DNA from: Desulfovibrionaceae bacterium
Lineage (GTDB): Bacteria > Desulfobacterota > Desulfovibrionia > Desulfovibrionales > Desulfovibrionaceae
Reading direction: 5' to 3'
Assembly (NCBI GenBank): GCA_900770205.1
Contig: CAAGJV010000341.1
Location: 1 to 7,354, forward strand
Length of the DNA: 7,354 bases
Shown here: positions 1 to 5,821 of the stretch, piece by piece
Numbering within the stretch: position 1 is the stretch's first letter
Layout: each line of letters opens with the position of its first letter
The notes under the pieces: generated by a model
Seen by the model: only the letters and a program-made list of their open reading frames with translations
The model's database searches: none
What the model was told of the DNA's origin: nothing
Position numbers and translations under genes: made by a program

Positions 1-88
1 GCCATGCTCGTATGCTGCGTTTATTGCAACATAGCGATTATACATAATATTTTTATCTGCAACGTTCTTTTTTCTAGCCCACAGCAGA

Positions 89-115
89 CTTCTTTTCTCA
101 AGCAGAGAAAGGAAG
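89..115. repeat. Inverted repeat / hairpin in the upstream spacer
   Basis: CTTCTTTTCTC (89-99) pairs with GAGAAAGGAAG (105-115) across the 5-nt loop AAGCA. This gives 11 pairs, one of them G-U. A CTAG on each side (74-77 and 117-120) could extend the pairing after an internal loop. No T-run follows on either strand, so it is not a typical intrinsic terminator. Its role is unknown. Confidence 0.5.
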
Positions 116-221
116 CCTAGCCTGCGAAAACAAGTGGGTCAAGTATCGTTTTAAAAAGAAAGGAAGGTTATCTGCTATCCGCATTATGAGATTCACCAGA
201 AGACGCGGCTTCGGCGATGTT

Positions 222-235
222 CAAAAATATTTTTG
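222..235. repeat. 14-bp AT-rich perfect palindrome
   Basis: CAAAAATATTTTTG is a perfect palindrome centred about 33 bp upstream of the candidate -35 box at 262. It could be an AT-rich promoter-upstream element or a binding site for a dimeric regulator. It could also be simple AT-rich spacer sequence. The sequence alone does not decide. Confidence 0.4.
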
Positions 236-261
236 TGCTGAAAGACGAGGTTTCCTCCCCC

Positions 262-290
262 TTGACAAGGAAATCAATCCCGGATAAGAA
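262..290 (+). promoter_or_regulatory. Candidate sigma70-type promoter for the rimP operon leader
   Basis: A perfect -35 hexamer TTGACA (262-267) is followed after 17 bp by a weak -10 candidate TAAGAA (285-290, three of six consensus bases). GATAAG, two bases further upstream (283-288), matches better but leaves a 15-bp spacer. A start near 297 would give a leader of roughly 115 nt containing the hairpin at 301-331 and the terminator at 363-393. The -35 match and spacing are good and the -10 is poor, so this is a candidate only. Confidence 0.35.
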
Positions 291-299
291 CAAAAAGCA

Positions 300-374
300 A
301 TGGAAGCTGTGTTCTCTCAGAACTACTTCCACATCCTGATGTACCGCAGCGTCGGTCTGGTAGGGGTGGCCTGA
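300..374 (+). CDS. Candidate 24-aa leader peptide ahead of the rimP terminator
   Basis: An ATG at 300 opens 24 codons ending with TGA at 372-374, a stop that lies in the loop of the terminator hairpin at 363-386. The peptide reads MEAVFSQNYFHI and then LMYRSVGLVGVA. Most third positions are G or C (AAC TAC TTC CAC ATC CTG ATG TAC CGC AGC GTC), like the highly expressed genes downstream and unlike the surrounding spacer. No good Shine-Dalgarno precedes it; if transcription starts near 297 it would be almost leaderless. The same frame is open upstream to a TAA at 285, and beyond that back to 78, so it could also be a decayed gene remnant. I do not recognise a family. It may be a chance ORF. Confidence 0.25.
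   Translation: MEAVFSQNYFHILMYRSVGLVGVA
301..331 (+). promoter_or_regulatory. Structured leader hairpin upstream of rimP
   Basis: TGGAAG (301-306) pairs with CTTCCA (326-331), and inside it GTTCT (311-315) pairs with AGAAC (319-323) around a CTC loop. The result is 11 pairs with one asymmetric internal loop. A smaller stem follows, ACCG (343-346) with CGGT (353-356). Part of the first stem (CCAC, 329-332) could instead pair with GTGG (366-369) in the 5' arm of the downstream terminator. That is a weak candidate for an alternative antiterminator fold. Confidence 0.4.
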
Positions 375-393
375 AGATGGCCTCCCTTTTTTT
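363..393 (+). terminator. Intrinsic terminator / possible attenuator just before rimP
   Basis: GGGG-T-GGCC (363-371) pairs with GGCC-T-CCC (379-386) with one T-T mismatch, leaving a 7-nt loop. It is followed directly by seven Ts (387-393) and then ATTTTAT. This is a textbook rho-independent terminator on the plus strand. It ends about 20 nt before the rimP start codon and leaves little room for another promoter. Either it ends a short upstream RNA, or it is an attenuator that the operon transcript must read through. Confidence 0.75.
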
Positions 394-399
394 ATTTTA

Positions 400-404
400 T
401 AAGG
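400..404 (+). promoter_or_regulatory. Ribosome binding site deciding the rimP start
   Basis: TAAGG at 400-404 stands 8 nt before the ATG at 413. The in-frame ATG at 377 lies inside the terminator hairpin and would encode MASLFLFYKVTI from the T-tract, so 413 is preferred. Confidence 0.7.
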
Positions 405-412
405 TAACTATT

Positions 413-1039
413 ATGGGAAAAGGGCTTTCTCCTGCACAACTTAACCGCCATATCCGCGAATTGGCGGCCCCTGTCATCACTTCTTTCGGGCTGAACATCT
501 GGGGAATCGAACTCGTGGCCGGCGGCCGTACCGTTGTTCGTATTTATGTCGATGCCCCCGATTCAGGCGAAAAGGATTCCGGAACCGGAGAGAACGGCTT
601 TTTTGAAGGCGTTTCCGTTGATCAATGCGCCGAAATTTCCCGCATGCTCGGCCTGGCGCTTGAAGTAGACGAAGTTTTTGCCGATGCATGGGTTCTTGAA
701 ATTTCTTCTCCTGGAATGGATCGCCTGTTCTTTGAACCGGCACAGCTCATTCCTTATAAGGGGCGGGAAATAGATGTAACGCTTACAGACCCGCACCCCG
801 ATATTCCCGGAAGGCGCAAATTCAAAGGCCGGCTCATCGATGTTTCAGACAGTGCTTTCACTATGGAGGTATTTCTGATACCGGCTGCGGGTGAGAAACC
901 CGAACCTTCCCCTGTGACTCTTCGCTGGGACTGGGTAAGAAAGGCCCGCCTTGTTCCCGTTTTTCCTGACACCAGCAAGCCCGGAGCCGGCAAAAAGAAC
1001 AAAAAAGAATCCGGCAAAGGCGGAGGTAATAAAGCATGA
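413..1039 (+). CDS. rimP: Ribosome maturation factor RimP
   Basis: RimP is a cytoplasmic assembly factor for the 30S ribosomal subunit. This 208-aa protein, started at the ATG served by TAAGG, carries the family's N-terminal alpha/beta domain (residues about 8-108). That domain has the signature LEISSPGMDR at 95-104, which matches the conserved L-E-x-S-S-P-G-x-D-R of the family. The C-terminal Sm-like beta-barrel spans about 112-185. Two stretches make it longer than the usual 150-180 aa: a Gly/Asp/Glu-rich insert at 49-64 (after VRIYVDAPD) and a Lys/Gly tail at 189-208. The gene is first in the operon, and its TGA stop overlaps the nusA start codon (ATGA, 4 nt). Its position before nusA and infB is the conserved arrangement and supports the call. 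Confidence 0.95.
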   Translation: MGKGLSPAQLNRHIRELAAPVITSFGLNIWGIELVAGGRTVVRIYVDAPDSGEKDSGTGENGFFEGVSVDQCAEISRMLGLALEVDEVFADAWVLEISSPGMDRLFFEPAQLIPYKGREIDVTLTDPHPDIPGRRKFKGRLIDVSDSAFTMEVFLIPAAGEKPEPSPVTLRWDWVRKARLVPVFPDTSKPGAGKKNKKESGKGGGNKA

Positions 1040-2316
1040 GCCTGGAACTGAAAAAAGCCATTGAACAGATCAGCAAAGACAAAGGTCTGGATAGAGACAT
1101 GCTCATCAGCACCCTTGAAGATGCTGTGCGCACATCCGTGACCCGTAAGTATGGCGATGATCTGGACGTGGAAGTTCATTACAGCGACGATACCGGCGAC
1201 ATTGAAGTTTTCCAGTTTAAATTCGTGGTGGACGAAGTGGAAGACCCGCTTACGCAAATATCCCTGGAAGACGCCCGCAAGCATGATCCTTCCATACAGA
1301 TAGACGATGAAATGGGCTTCCGGCTGAAGGTGGAAGACCTCGGCCGTATCGCTGCTCAGTCGGCAAAGCAGGTCATCATCCAGCGCATGCGCGATGCAGA
1401 ACAGGAACTCATTTACGATGAGTTTAAAGACCGCATAGGTGAAATCGTCAGCGGCATGGTGCAGCGCCGCGATAAGGGCGGCTGGGTCGTCAACCTCGGC
1501 AGAACGGAAGCGCTTCTTCCCCGCGAAGAACAGATTCCCAGAGAACATTACAAGAGAAACGACCGTATTCAGGCCCTCATCATTGATGTACGACGCGAAG
1601 GCAGAGGCCCGCAGATCATTATTTCCCGCGCCCATCGCGACTACATGGCGGCACTCTTCCGCCGTGAAGTTCCTGAAGTCGATGACGGCAGCGTTCAGAT
1701 CATGGGGGTTGCCAGAGATCCAGGCTCACGGGCGAAAGTCGCTGTTCTCTCCAGAGAACGGGACATCGATGCCGTGGGCGCATGCGTAGGCGTGCGGGGA
1801 TCCCGTATCCAGAACATCGTGCAGGAACTGCACGGCGAACGCGTGGATATCGTGGTGTGGAGCGCGGATATCGCAACGTATGCGCGCAACGCTCTGGCCC
1901 CTGCTCTGGTATCCCGCATCAGTGTCGATGAGTCGTCAAATCTCCTGGAAGTGACTGTGCCCGACGATCAGCTGACAAATGCCATTGGCCGGAAAGGGCA
2001 GAACGTCAAGCTTGCGGCAAAACTTCTGGGATGGAAGATCGATATCTTCACCGAATCCCGCTACCACGAAGCCAATGCCGCAGGCCGCGGACTGGAACAG
2101 GTTGCCAGCGTTGCCGAAATCCCTGTTGAGAAGCTTATGGAAGCAGGCTTCCGCTCTCTTGACGCTCTGCGCACGGCCACCGATGAAGACCTTGCCTCCA
2201 AACTGGAGCTCACCTCTGCCCGCATTGCCGATCTTCGAGCTGCGGTCAACTTCCTCAGCCCCGTTGTGGAAGGAGAAGAGAGCGCAAAGGCAGCCGCAGA
2301 AGAGTCTAAGGGGTAA
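1036..2316 (+). CDS. nusA: Transcription termination/antitermination factor NusA
   Basis: NusA binds RNA polymerase and nascent RNA and modulates pausing, intrinsic termination and antitermination. The 426-aa product has the N-terminal RNAP-binding domain (1-125), an S1 RNA-binding domain (about 134-200, including GGWVVNLGRTEALLP), KH1 (about 229-280, GVRG loop at 252-255, within the hallmark VGACVGVRGSRIQN) and KH2 (about 290-345, GRKG at 318-321). A C-terminal helix-hairpin-helix type repeat (about 350-408) and an acidic/Ala tail follow. Only one C-terminal repeat is present, whereas the 495-aa E. coli protein has two and the shorter Bacillus protein none. The start ATG has a strong GGAGGT (1022-1027) 8 nt upstream, inside rimP, so translation is probably coupled. 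NusA autoregulates its operon in E. coli, which is relevant to the terminator before rimP. Confidence 0.97.
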   Translation: MSLELKKAIEQISKDKGLDRDMLISTLEDAVRTSVTRKYGDDLDVEVHYSDDTGDIEVFQFKFVVDEVEDPLTQISLEDARKHDPSIQIDDEMGFRLKVEDLGRIAAQSAKQVIIQRMRDAEQELIYDEFKDRIGEIVSGMVQRRDKGGWVVNLGRTEALLPREEQIPREHYKRNDRIQALIIDVRREGRGPQIIISRAHRDYMAALFRREVPEVDDGSVQIMGVARDPGSRAKVAVLSRERDIDAVGACVGVRGSRIQNIVQELHGERVDIVVWSADIATYARNALAPALVSRISVDESSNLLEVTVPDDQLTNAIGRKGQNVKLAAKLLGWKIDIFTESRYHEANAAGRGLEQVASVAEIPVEKLMEAGFRSLDALRTATDEDLASKLELTSARIADLRAAVNFLSPVVEGEESAKAAAEESKG

Positions 2317-2319
2317 GCT

Positions 2320-2556
2320 ATGGCCGACAGGCAGGAGCCCATACGCATGTGTGTCGTATGCAGACGGCGCCTTGCCAAATCGCAGCTCTTACGTCATGTG
2401 TCCGCCTCGGAAAACTCTGCCAACGGGCTTGAACCCGACGAACGCCAGACAAGCCCCGGCAGAGGCTGGTATGTATGCAGCGACCCTCTTTGCCGCTCTC
2501 GCTTCGCCAGCATGAAATTCAGGCGAAAATCTCACAAGGGGAGAACGAATGGATAA
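2320..2556 (+). CDS. rnpM: YlxR/RnpM family RNA-binding protein
   Basis: This is a 78-aa protein of the YlxR (DUF448) family, usually found between nusA and infB. In Firmicutes a member has been described as an RNase P modulator, hence RnpM; its role outside Firmicutes is less clear. The family motifs are visible: IRMCVVCRRRLAKSQLLR (8-25) and GRGWYVCSDPLC (47-58). Four cysteines in two pairs (C11/C14 and C53/C58) could bind a metal, although Bacillus-type members lack them. The C-terminus is short and basic (KFRRKSHKGR). The start has TAAGGGG (2307-2313), overlapping the nusA stop, with 6-nt spacing. The last 8 nt overlap infB, so the two are likely coupled. Confidence 0.88.
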   Translation: MADRQEPIRMCVVCRRRLAKSQLLRHVSASENSANGLEPDERQTSPGRGWYVCSDPLCRSRFASMKFRRKSHKGRTNG

Positions 2557-5500
2557 GATAAAGATAAAAGACGCCGCTCTTGAGCAGGGGATGAAAGCCG
2601 AAGATCTTGTCGCCCTCCTGCACGAAGCAGGAATAAAGAAAACCGTCAACGGTTCCCTCTCCCCGGAAGAATACGAAAAAGTTAAGGTTAAAAAGTCGGA
2701 GGCATCTGTGGAAGTTGTCCGCAAGGACGTTATCATACGTCGTCGTTCCAAAGCAGCATCAGGAGAAACTCCTGCCGTTCCTGCCGTTGAAAAAAAAGCT
2801 GATGCGCCTGTCGAATCCGCTGTAGAAGAAAAGGTTGCTGCTCCCGAAGCAAAAACGCCTGAACGGAAAAGCGCCCCTCATGCGGAAAAAGCTCCCAAGA
2901 AAAACAAGGCGCTCCGCGAACCCACCCCTTCGGCGAAAATCGTCCGCCCTGCACGCGTCATCGCCGCTCCGGCCCCTGCCGTTTCCCCTGCAGCGGAGGA
3001 AACCTCTTCTCCCAGGGCTGCCACAGAAAGCAAAGCCGCAGCTCCATCTCAGGTTCCCGCACAGAAAGCAGAAGGAGAAATCAAAGCGGCAGCCGCTTCT
3101 GCTCCTGCGCAGAAAGCAGAAGAAAAGGCAGTTGCCGCTCCTCTGCCAACGGAAAGCGCTCGTTCCGAAAAATCTGCCCCCCGTGCTAAAAAAATTGAAA
3201 CCCCTGCCCGTGCTTCTGCCCCGCAGAAGAACACAGAAGAAGCTGCAGCAAAGTCGCCTGAAAAGGCCGACAGAAAAGACGCCGAATCTCCAAAAGCAGA
3301 ACGCTCCCGCAGAACGCCGGCAGCCTCTGCCGAGCCGGAAGGAAACTCTCAGCCGAGCCTCCTTCCTCCCGTACAGGAACGCCGCCGCAACGAAGAAGAA
3401 AAAGAAGAAGGGAGAAAAAAGGCAGAGCAGCCCGCACCGGGAAATGCTCCGCGTGTTCGTGTCATATCGCGCCCTGATCCTGCCCAGGCCCGCATCGTTC
3501 GCCCTGCGGCACAGGCAGAAGGCCGTCCTTCCCGTGATGGCGACAACCGGCGCGATGGAAGAGTGCGTGATACGAGAAACGCTCCCCGCCCCGATGCCCG
3601 CGATGGCCGTGACGGAGACTTTAAAGATCGTGACCGCGACAGCCGCGATAACACCCGCCGCGGAAACGGCCGCCCCGCAGGAAACCGCCCTGCCGGAAAC
3701 CGTTCTTCCAGCAATGCTCCCTTTACGCCGCCTTTCGGTCAGCAGCCTCCTGTAGAAACAGAACAGAGCCGCAAGAAACGCAATAATAAGAACCGGCGTT
3801 CCAACGACTTCCCGCAGGACTCCGACATGTTCAGCCGCCGCCACGGAGGAATGGACATGGACGATGATGAAGGGATGGTGCGTACCCGCCGTTCCCATAA
3901 GCCCAAAAAACAGCATCAGGCTGCCAGCCAGTCTACGCAGCCCATGAAGGCCGCCAAGCGTAAGATTCGTGTGGAAGAATCCATCCGTGTTGCCGACATG
4001 GCCCACCAGATGGGAGTAAAATCCAGCGAAATCATCAAGATCCTCTTCGGGCTCGGCGTGATGGCTACCATCAATAACGCTCTTGATATCGATACTGCCA
4101 CACTGGTTGCCTCGGAATTCGGCTATGAAGTGGAAAAGGTCGGCTTCTCCGAAGAAGCCTATCTGCTTCCTGCCTCTGCCGATACTCCGGAAATGCTCAA
4201 GCCGCGCCCGCCTGTTGTCACCATCATGGGGCACGTCGACCACGGCAAAACCTCTCTGCTTGATGCCATTCGCAAAACAAGCGTGACCAGCGGCGAAGCC
4301 GGCGGCATCACTCAGCATATAGGCGCCTACCACGTTAAAACAAAGCGCGGAGACATCGTCTTCCTCGATACCCCCGGCCATGCGGCGTTCACCGCCATGC
4401 GTGCCCGCGGTGCGCAGGTAACCGACCTTGTGGTACTCGTTGTTGCTGCCGATGACGGCGTGATGGAACAAACGCGTGAAGCCATCAACCACTCCCGCGC
4501 CGCTGGCGTTCCCATTCTCGTGGCCGTCAACAAAATCGACAAGGAAACCGCCAACCCCGACCGCGTCCTTCGCGAACTCTCCGAGCTCGGCCTCCAGCCG
4601 GAAGAATGGGGCGGCGACACTGTTGTCGGCATGGTATCTGCCAAAACAGGCAAGGGCCTCGACGACCTGCTGGAGCTCATCGCACTCCAGGCGGAAATCC
4701 TCGAGCTGAAAGCCAACCCCGATAAGGCCGCACGCGGCCATGTGGTGGAAGCCAAGCTCGACAAGGGACGCGGCCCTGTGGCTACCGTTCTGGTGCAGGA
4801 AGGCACGCTCCATCAGGGCGATGTTTTCGTGTGCGGCGTGTTCTCCGGCCGTGTGCGCGCGCTGTTCAACGATCAGGGCAAAAAGATCAAGGAAGCAGGC
4901 CCCTCCATGCCCGTTGAAATTCAGGGCTTTGAGGGCGTGCCTGAAGCCGGCGATGAATTCGTCTGCCTGGACGATGAAAAGATGGCCCGCCGCATTGCGG
5001 AATCCCGCGCAACGAAGCTGAGGGAAAAGGAACTGGCGAAAGTATCCCGCGTGACGCTGGAAAACTTCCTCAAGCAGAGCGCCGATACCAAGGAAGCCCT
5101 TGTTCTCAACGTGGTTCTCAAAGCCGACGTGCAGGGTTCTCTGGAAGCCATTACGGAATCTCTCCGCAAGCTCAGCACCGAAAAGGTACGCATCGACATC
5201 ATTCATGGCGGCGCCGGCGCCATCTCCGAATCCGATGTCATGCTTGCTGCTGCCTCCAACGCCATCATTATCGGCTTCAACGTCCGTCCTACGGCAAAAG
5301 TCAAGGAAGTGGCGGAACAGGAACAGGTGGATATCCGCTTCTACGACATCATCTACAAGCTTGTGGATGAAATCAAAAGCGCCATGGCCGGACTGCTCGC
5401 TCCCGTCTCCAAGGAAGTCTATCTTGGGCAGGCAGAAGTACGCCAGACGTTCTCTCTGCCCAAAATCGGCATCATTGCCGGGTGCATGGTCACCGATGGA

Positions 5501-5713
5501 AAGCTTACCAGAACGGCCAATGTCCGGCTGCTGCGCGATGGCGTCGTGGTGTATACCGGAAAGATTGCTTCTCTCAAGCGCCTTAAAGACGATGCCCGTG
5601 AAGTGGTGCGCAACCTTGAATGCGGCGTAGGCCTCGATAACTTCCATGATATCAAGATCGGCGATATCATCGAAGCCTTTGAAATGGTAGAGGAAGCCGC
5701 TTCTCTCGACTGA
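2549..5713 (+). CDS. infB: Translation initiation factor IF2
   Basis: IF2 is the GTPase that brings fMet-tRNA to the 30S subunit and promotes 50S joining. The product is 1054 aa, long compared with E. coli (890) but typical of Desulfovibrio-like bacteria. In order: an IF2_N helical domain (1-48); a long low-complexity linker (about 60-467), first Ala/Lys/Pro/Glu-rich and then Arg/Asp/Gly/Asn-rich (325-385); a second IF2_N domain (472-525); and the G domain from about 553. The G motifs are GHVDHGKT (561-568), GITQH (586-590), DTPGH (607-611), NKID (661-664) and SAK (697-699). Domains II, III and the fMet-binding C2 follow, ending ECGVGLDNFHDIKIGDIIEA. The start ATG follows AAGGGGAG (2536-2543) by 5 nt, within ylxR. 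The gene ends with tandem in-frame stops TGA TAA. Confidence 0.98.
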   Translation: MDKIKIKDAALEQGMKAEDLVALLHEAGIKKTVNGSLSPEEYEKVKVKKSEASVEVVRKDVIIRRRSKAASGETPAVPAVEKKADAPVESAVEEKVAAPEAKTPERKSAPHAEKAPKKNKALREPTPSAKIVRPARVIAAPAPAVSPAAEETSSPRAATESKAAAPSQVPAQKAEGEIKAAAASAPAQKAEEKAVAAPLPTESARSEKSAPRAKKIETPARASAPQKNTEEAAAKSPEKADRKDAESPKAERSRRTPAASAEPEGNSQPSLLPPVQERRRNEEEKEEGRKKAEQPAPGNAPRVRVISRPDPAQARIVRPAAQAEGRPSRDGDNRRDGRVRDTRNAPRPDARDGRDGDFKDRDRDSRDNTRRGNGRPAGNRPAGNRSSSNAPFTPPFGQQPPVETEQSRKKRNNKNRRSNDFPQDSDMFSRRHGGMDMDDDEGMVRTRRSHKPKKQHQAASQSTQPMKAAKRKIRVEESIRVADMAHQMGVKSSEIIKILFGLGVMATINNALDIDTATLVASEFGYEVEKVGFSEEAYLLPASADTPEMLKPRPPVVTIMGHVDHGKTSLLDAIRKTSVTSGEAGGITQHIGAYHVKTKRGDIVFLDTPGHAAFTAMRARGAQVTDLVVLVVAADDGVMEQTREAINHSRAAGVPILVAVNKIDKETANPDRVLRELSELGLQPEEWGGDTVVGMVSAKTGKGLDDLLELIALQAEILELKANPDKAARGHVVEAKLDKGRGPVATVLVQEGTLHQGDVFVCGVFSGRVRALFNDQGKKIKEAGPSMPVEIQGFEGVPEAGDEFVCLDDEKMARRIAESRATKLREKELAKVSRVTLENFLKQSADTKEALVLNVVLKADVQGSLEAITESLRKLSTEKVRIDIIHGGAGAISESDVMLAAASNAIIIGFNVRPTAKVKEVAEQEQVDIRFYDIIYKLVDEIKSAMAGLLAPVSKEVYLGQAEVRQTFSLPKIGIIAGCMVTDGKLTRTANVRLLRDGVVVYTGKIASLKRLKDDAREVVRNLECGVGLDNFHDIKIGDIIEAFEMVEEAASLD
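3845..3859 (+). promoter_or_regulatory. Possible internal translation start in infB (short IF2 isoform)
   Basis: GGAGG (3845-3849) precedes an in-frame ATG (3857-3859, Met437) by 7 nt, which is ideal spacing. A second in-frame ATG (3851, Met435) lies too close to use it. Initiation at Met437 would give a 618-aa IF2 that lacks the first IF2_N domain and the disordered linker but keeps the second IF2_N domain, the G domain and the C domains. E. coli infB makes short IF2 forms from internal starts. The GGAGGA also encodes Gly-Gly here, so it may be coincidence. Confidence 0.4.
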
Positions 5714-5721
5714 TAAGGAAA

Positions 5722-5757
5722 CTGCTCCGCCCGCTCTTCCAAGATGCGGCGGAGCAG
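5722..5757. terminator. GC-rich 10-bp stem-loop after infB
   Basis: CTGCTCCGCC (5722-5731) pairs perfectly with GGCGGAGCAG (5748-5757) across a 16-nt loop, 8 nt after the infB stop. There is no T-run after it (CAAAGCATAA), so alone it is a weak intrinsic terminator. It may help end the operon or protect the 3' end together with the next hairpin. Confidence 0.5.
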
Positions 5758-5766
5758 CAAAGCATA

Positions 5767-5805
5767 AGGAGAGGCCGGAATACAGAACGTATTCCGGCCT
5801 CTCTT
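5767..5805. terminator. Long inverted repeat, probable bidirectional terminator
   Basis: GAGGCCGGAATAC (5771-5783) pairs with GTATTCCGGCCTC (5789-5801) around the loop AGAAC. The stem extends outward by A-T, G-C, a G-T wobble and A-T, to about 17 pairs. It lies between the convergent ends of infB and the aminotransferase gene, 16 nt past the latter's stop. T-runs on either side are poor (TCTTGCT on plus, CCTTATGC on minus), but the position and stem strength suggest it ends transcription from both directions. Confidence 0.65.
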
Positions 5806-5821
5806 GCTATCAAAACACCAG

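Larger units (their letters stand above)
1..412. other. Non-genic 5' leader region upstream of rimP
   Basis: This is about 410 bases with no convincing long gene, visibly more AT-rich than the genes that follow. It holds a hairpin at 89-115, a 14-bp AT palindrome at 222-235, a candidate promoter at 262-290, a compact hairpin at 301-331, a 24-codon candidate ORF at 300-374 and an intrinsic terminator at 363-393. On the minus strand the frame is open from about position 137 to base 1 and contains an ATG at 45-43. That could be the start of a divergent gene running off the left edge, but it has no visible Shine-Dalgarno and only 15 codons are present, so it is not called. No tRNA is recognisable here; E. 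coli has metY at the matching place. Confidence 0.6.

Noticed and set aside
1..45. Possible start of a leftward gene (minus-strand ATG at 45-43, MYNRYVAINAAYEHG)
   Set aside because: The frame is open to the window edge, but only 15 codons are visible and no ribosome binding site is seen. It cannot be decided without sequence to the left.
4..120. Plus-strand ORF MLVCCVYCNIAIIHN... of 38 codons at the left edge
   Set aside because: No ribosome binding site can be seen, codon use is unlike the other genes and there is no recognisable motif; probably chance in AT-rich DNA.
186..287. 33-codon ORF MRFTRRRGFGDVQKYF...
   Set aside because: The nearest Shine-Dalgarno-like AGGAAGG (161-167) is 18 nt away, too far. 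The ORF runs through the promoter candidate and resembles no family I know. It shares the frame of the 300-374 ORF, so a decayed longer gene remains possible but unsupported.
377..412. Upstream in-frame ATG extending RimP by 12 residues
   Set aside because: The ATG lies in the terminator hairpin, the extension is encoded by the T-tract, it has no ribosome binding site, and it adds residues not expected in the family. The ATG at 413 has TAAGG 8 nt upstream.
754..1635. 293-codon minus-strand frame over rimP/nusA
   Set aside because: Shadow of two well-recognised genes; it crosses their junction and has no domain of its own.
2790..2797. Run of eight As in infB, possible slippage or phase-variation site
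   Set aside because: It encodes Lys-Lys after Glu in a Lys/Glu-rich linker of an essential gene and the frame is intact. Nothing around it suggests programmed switching.
2759..5647. 962-codon open frame on the minus strand opposite infB
   Set aside because: It is an antisense shadow in codon register with infB. The translation has no recognisable domain and is rich in Phe/Arg/Cys/Gly runs mirroring the Lys/Ala/Glu codons, while the plus strand encodes an unmistakable IF2.
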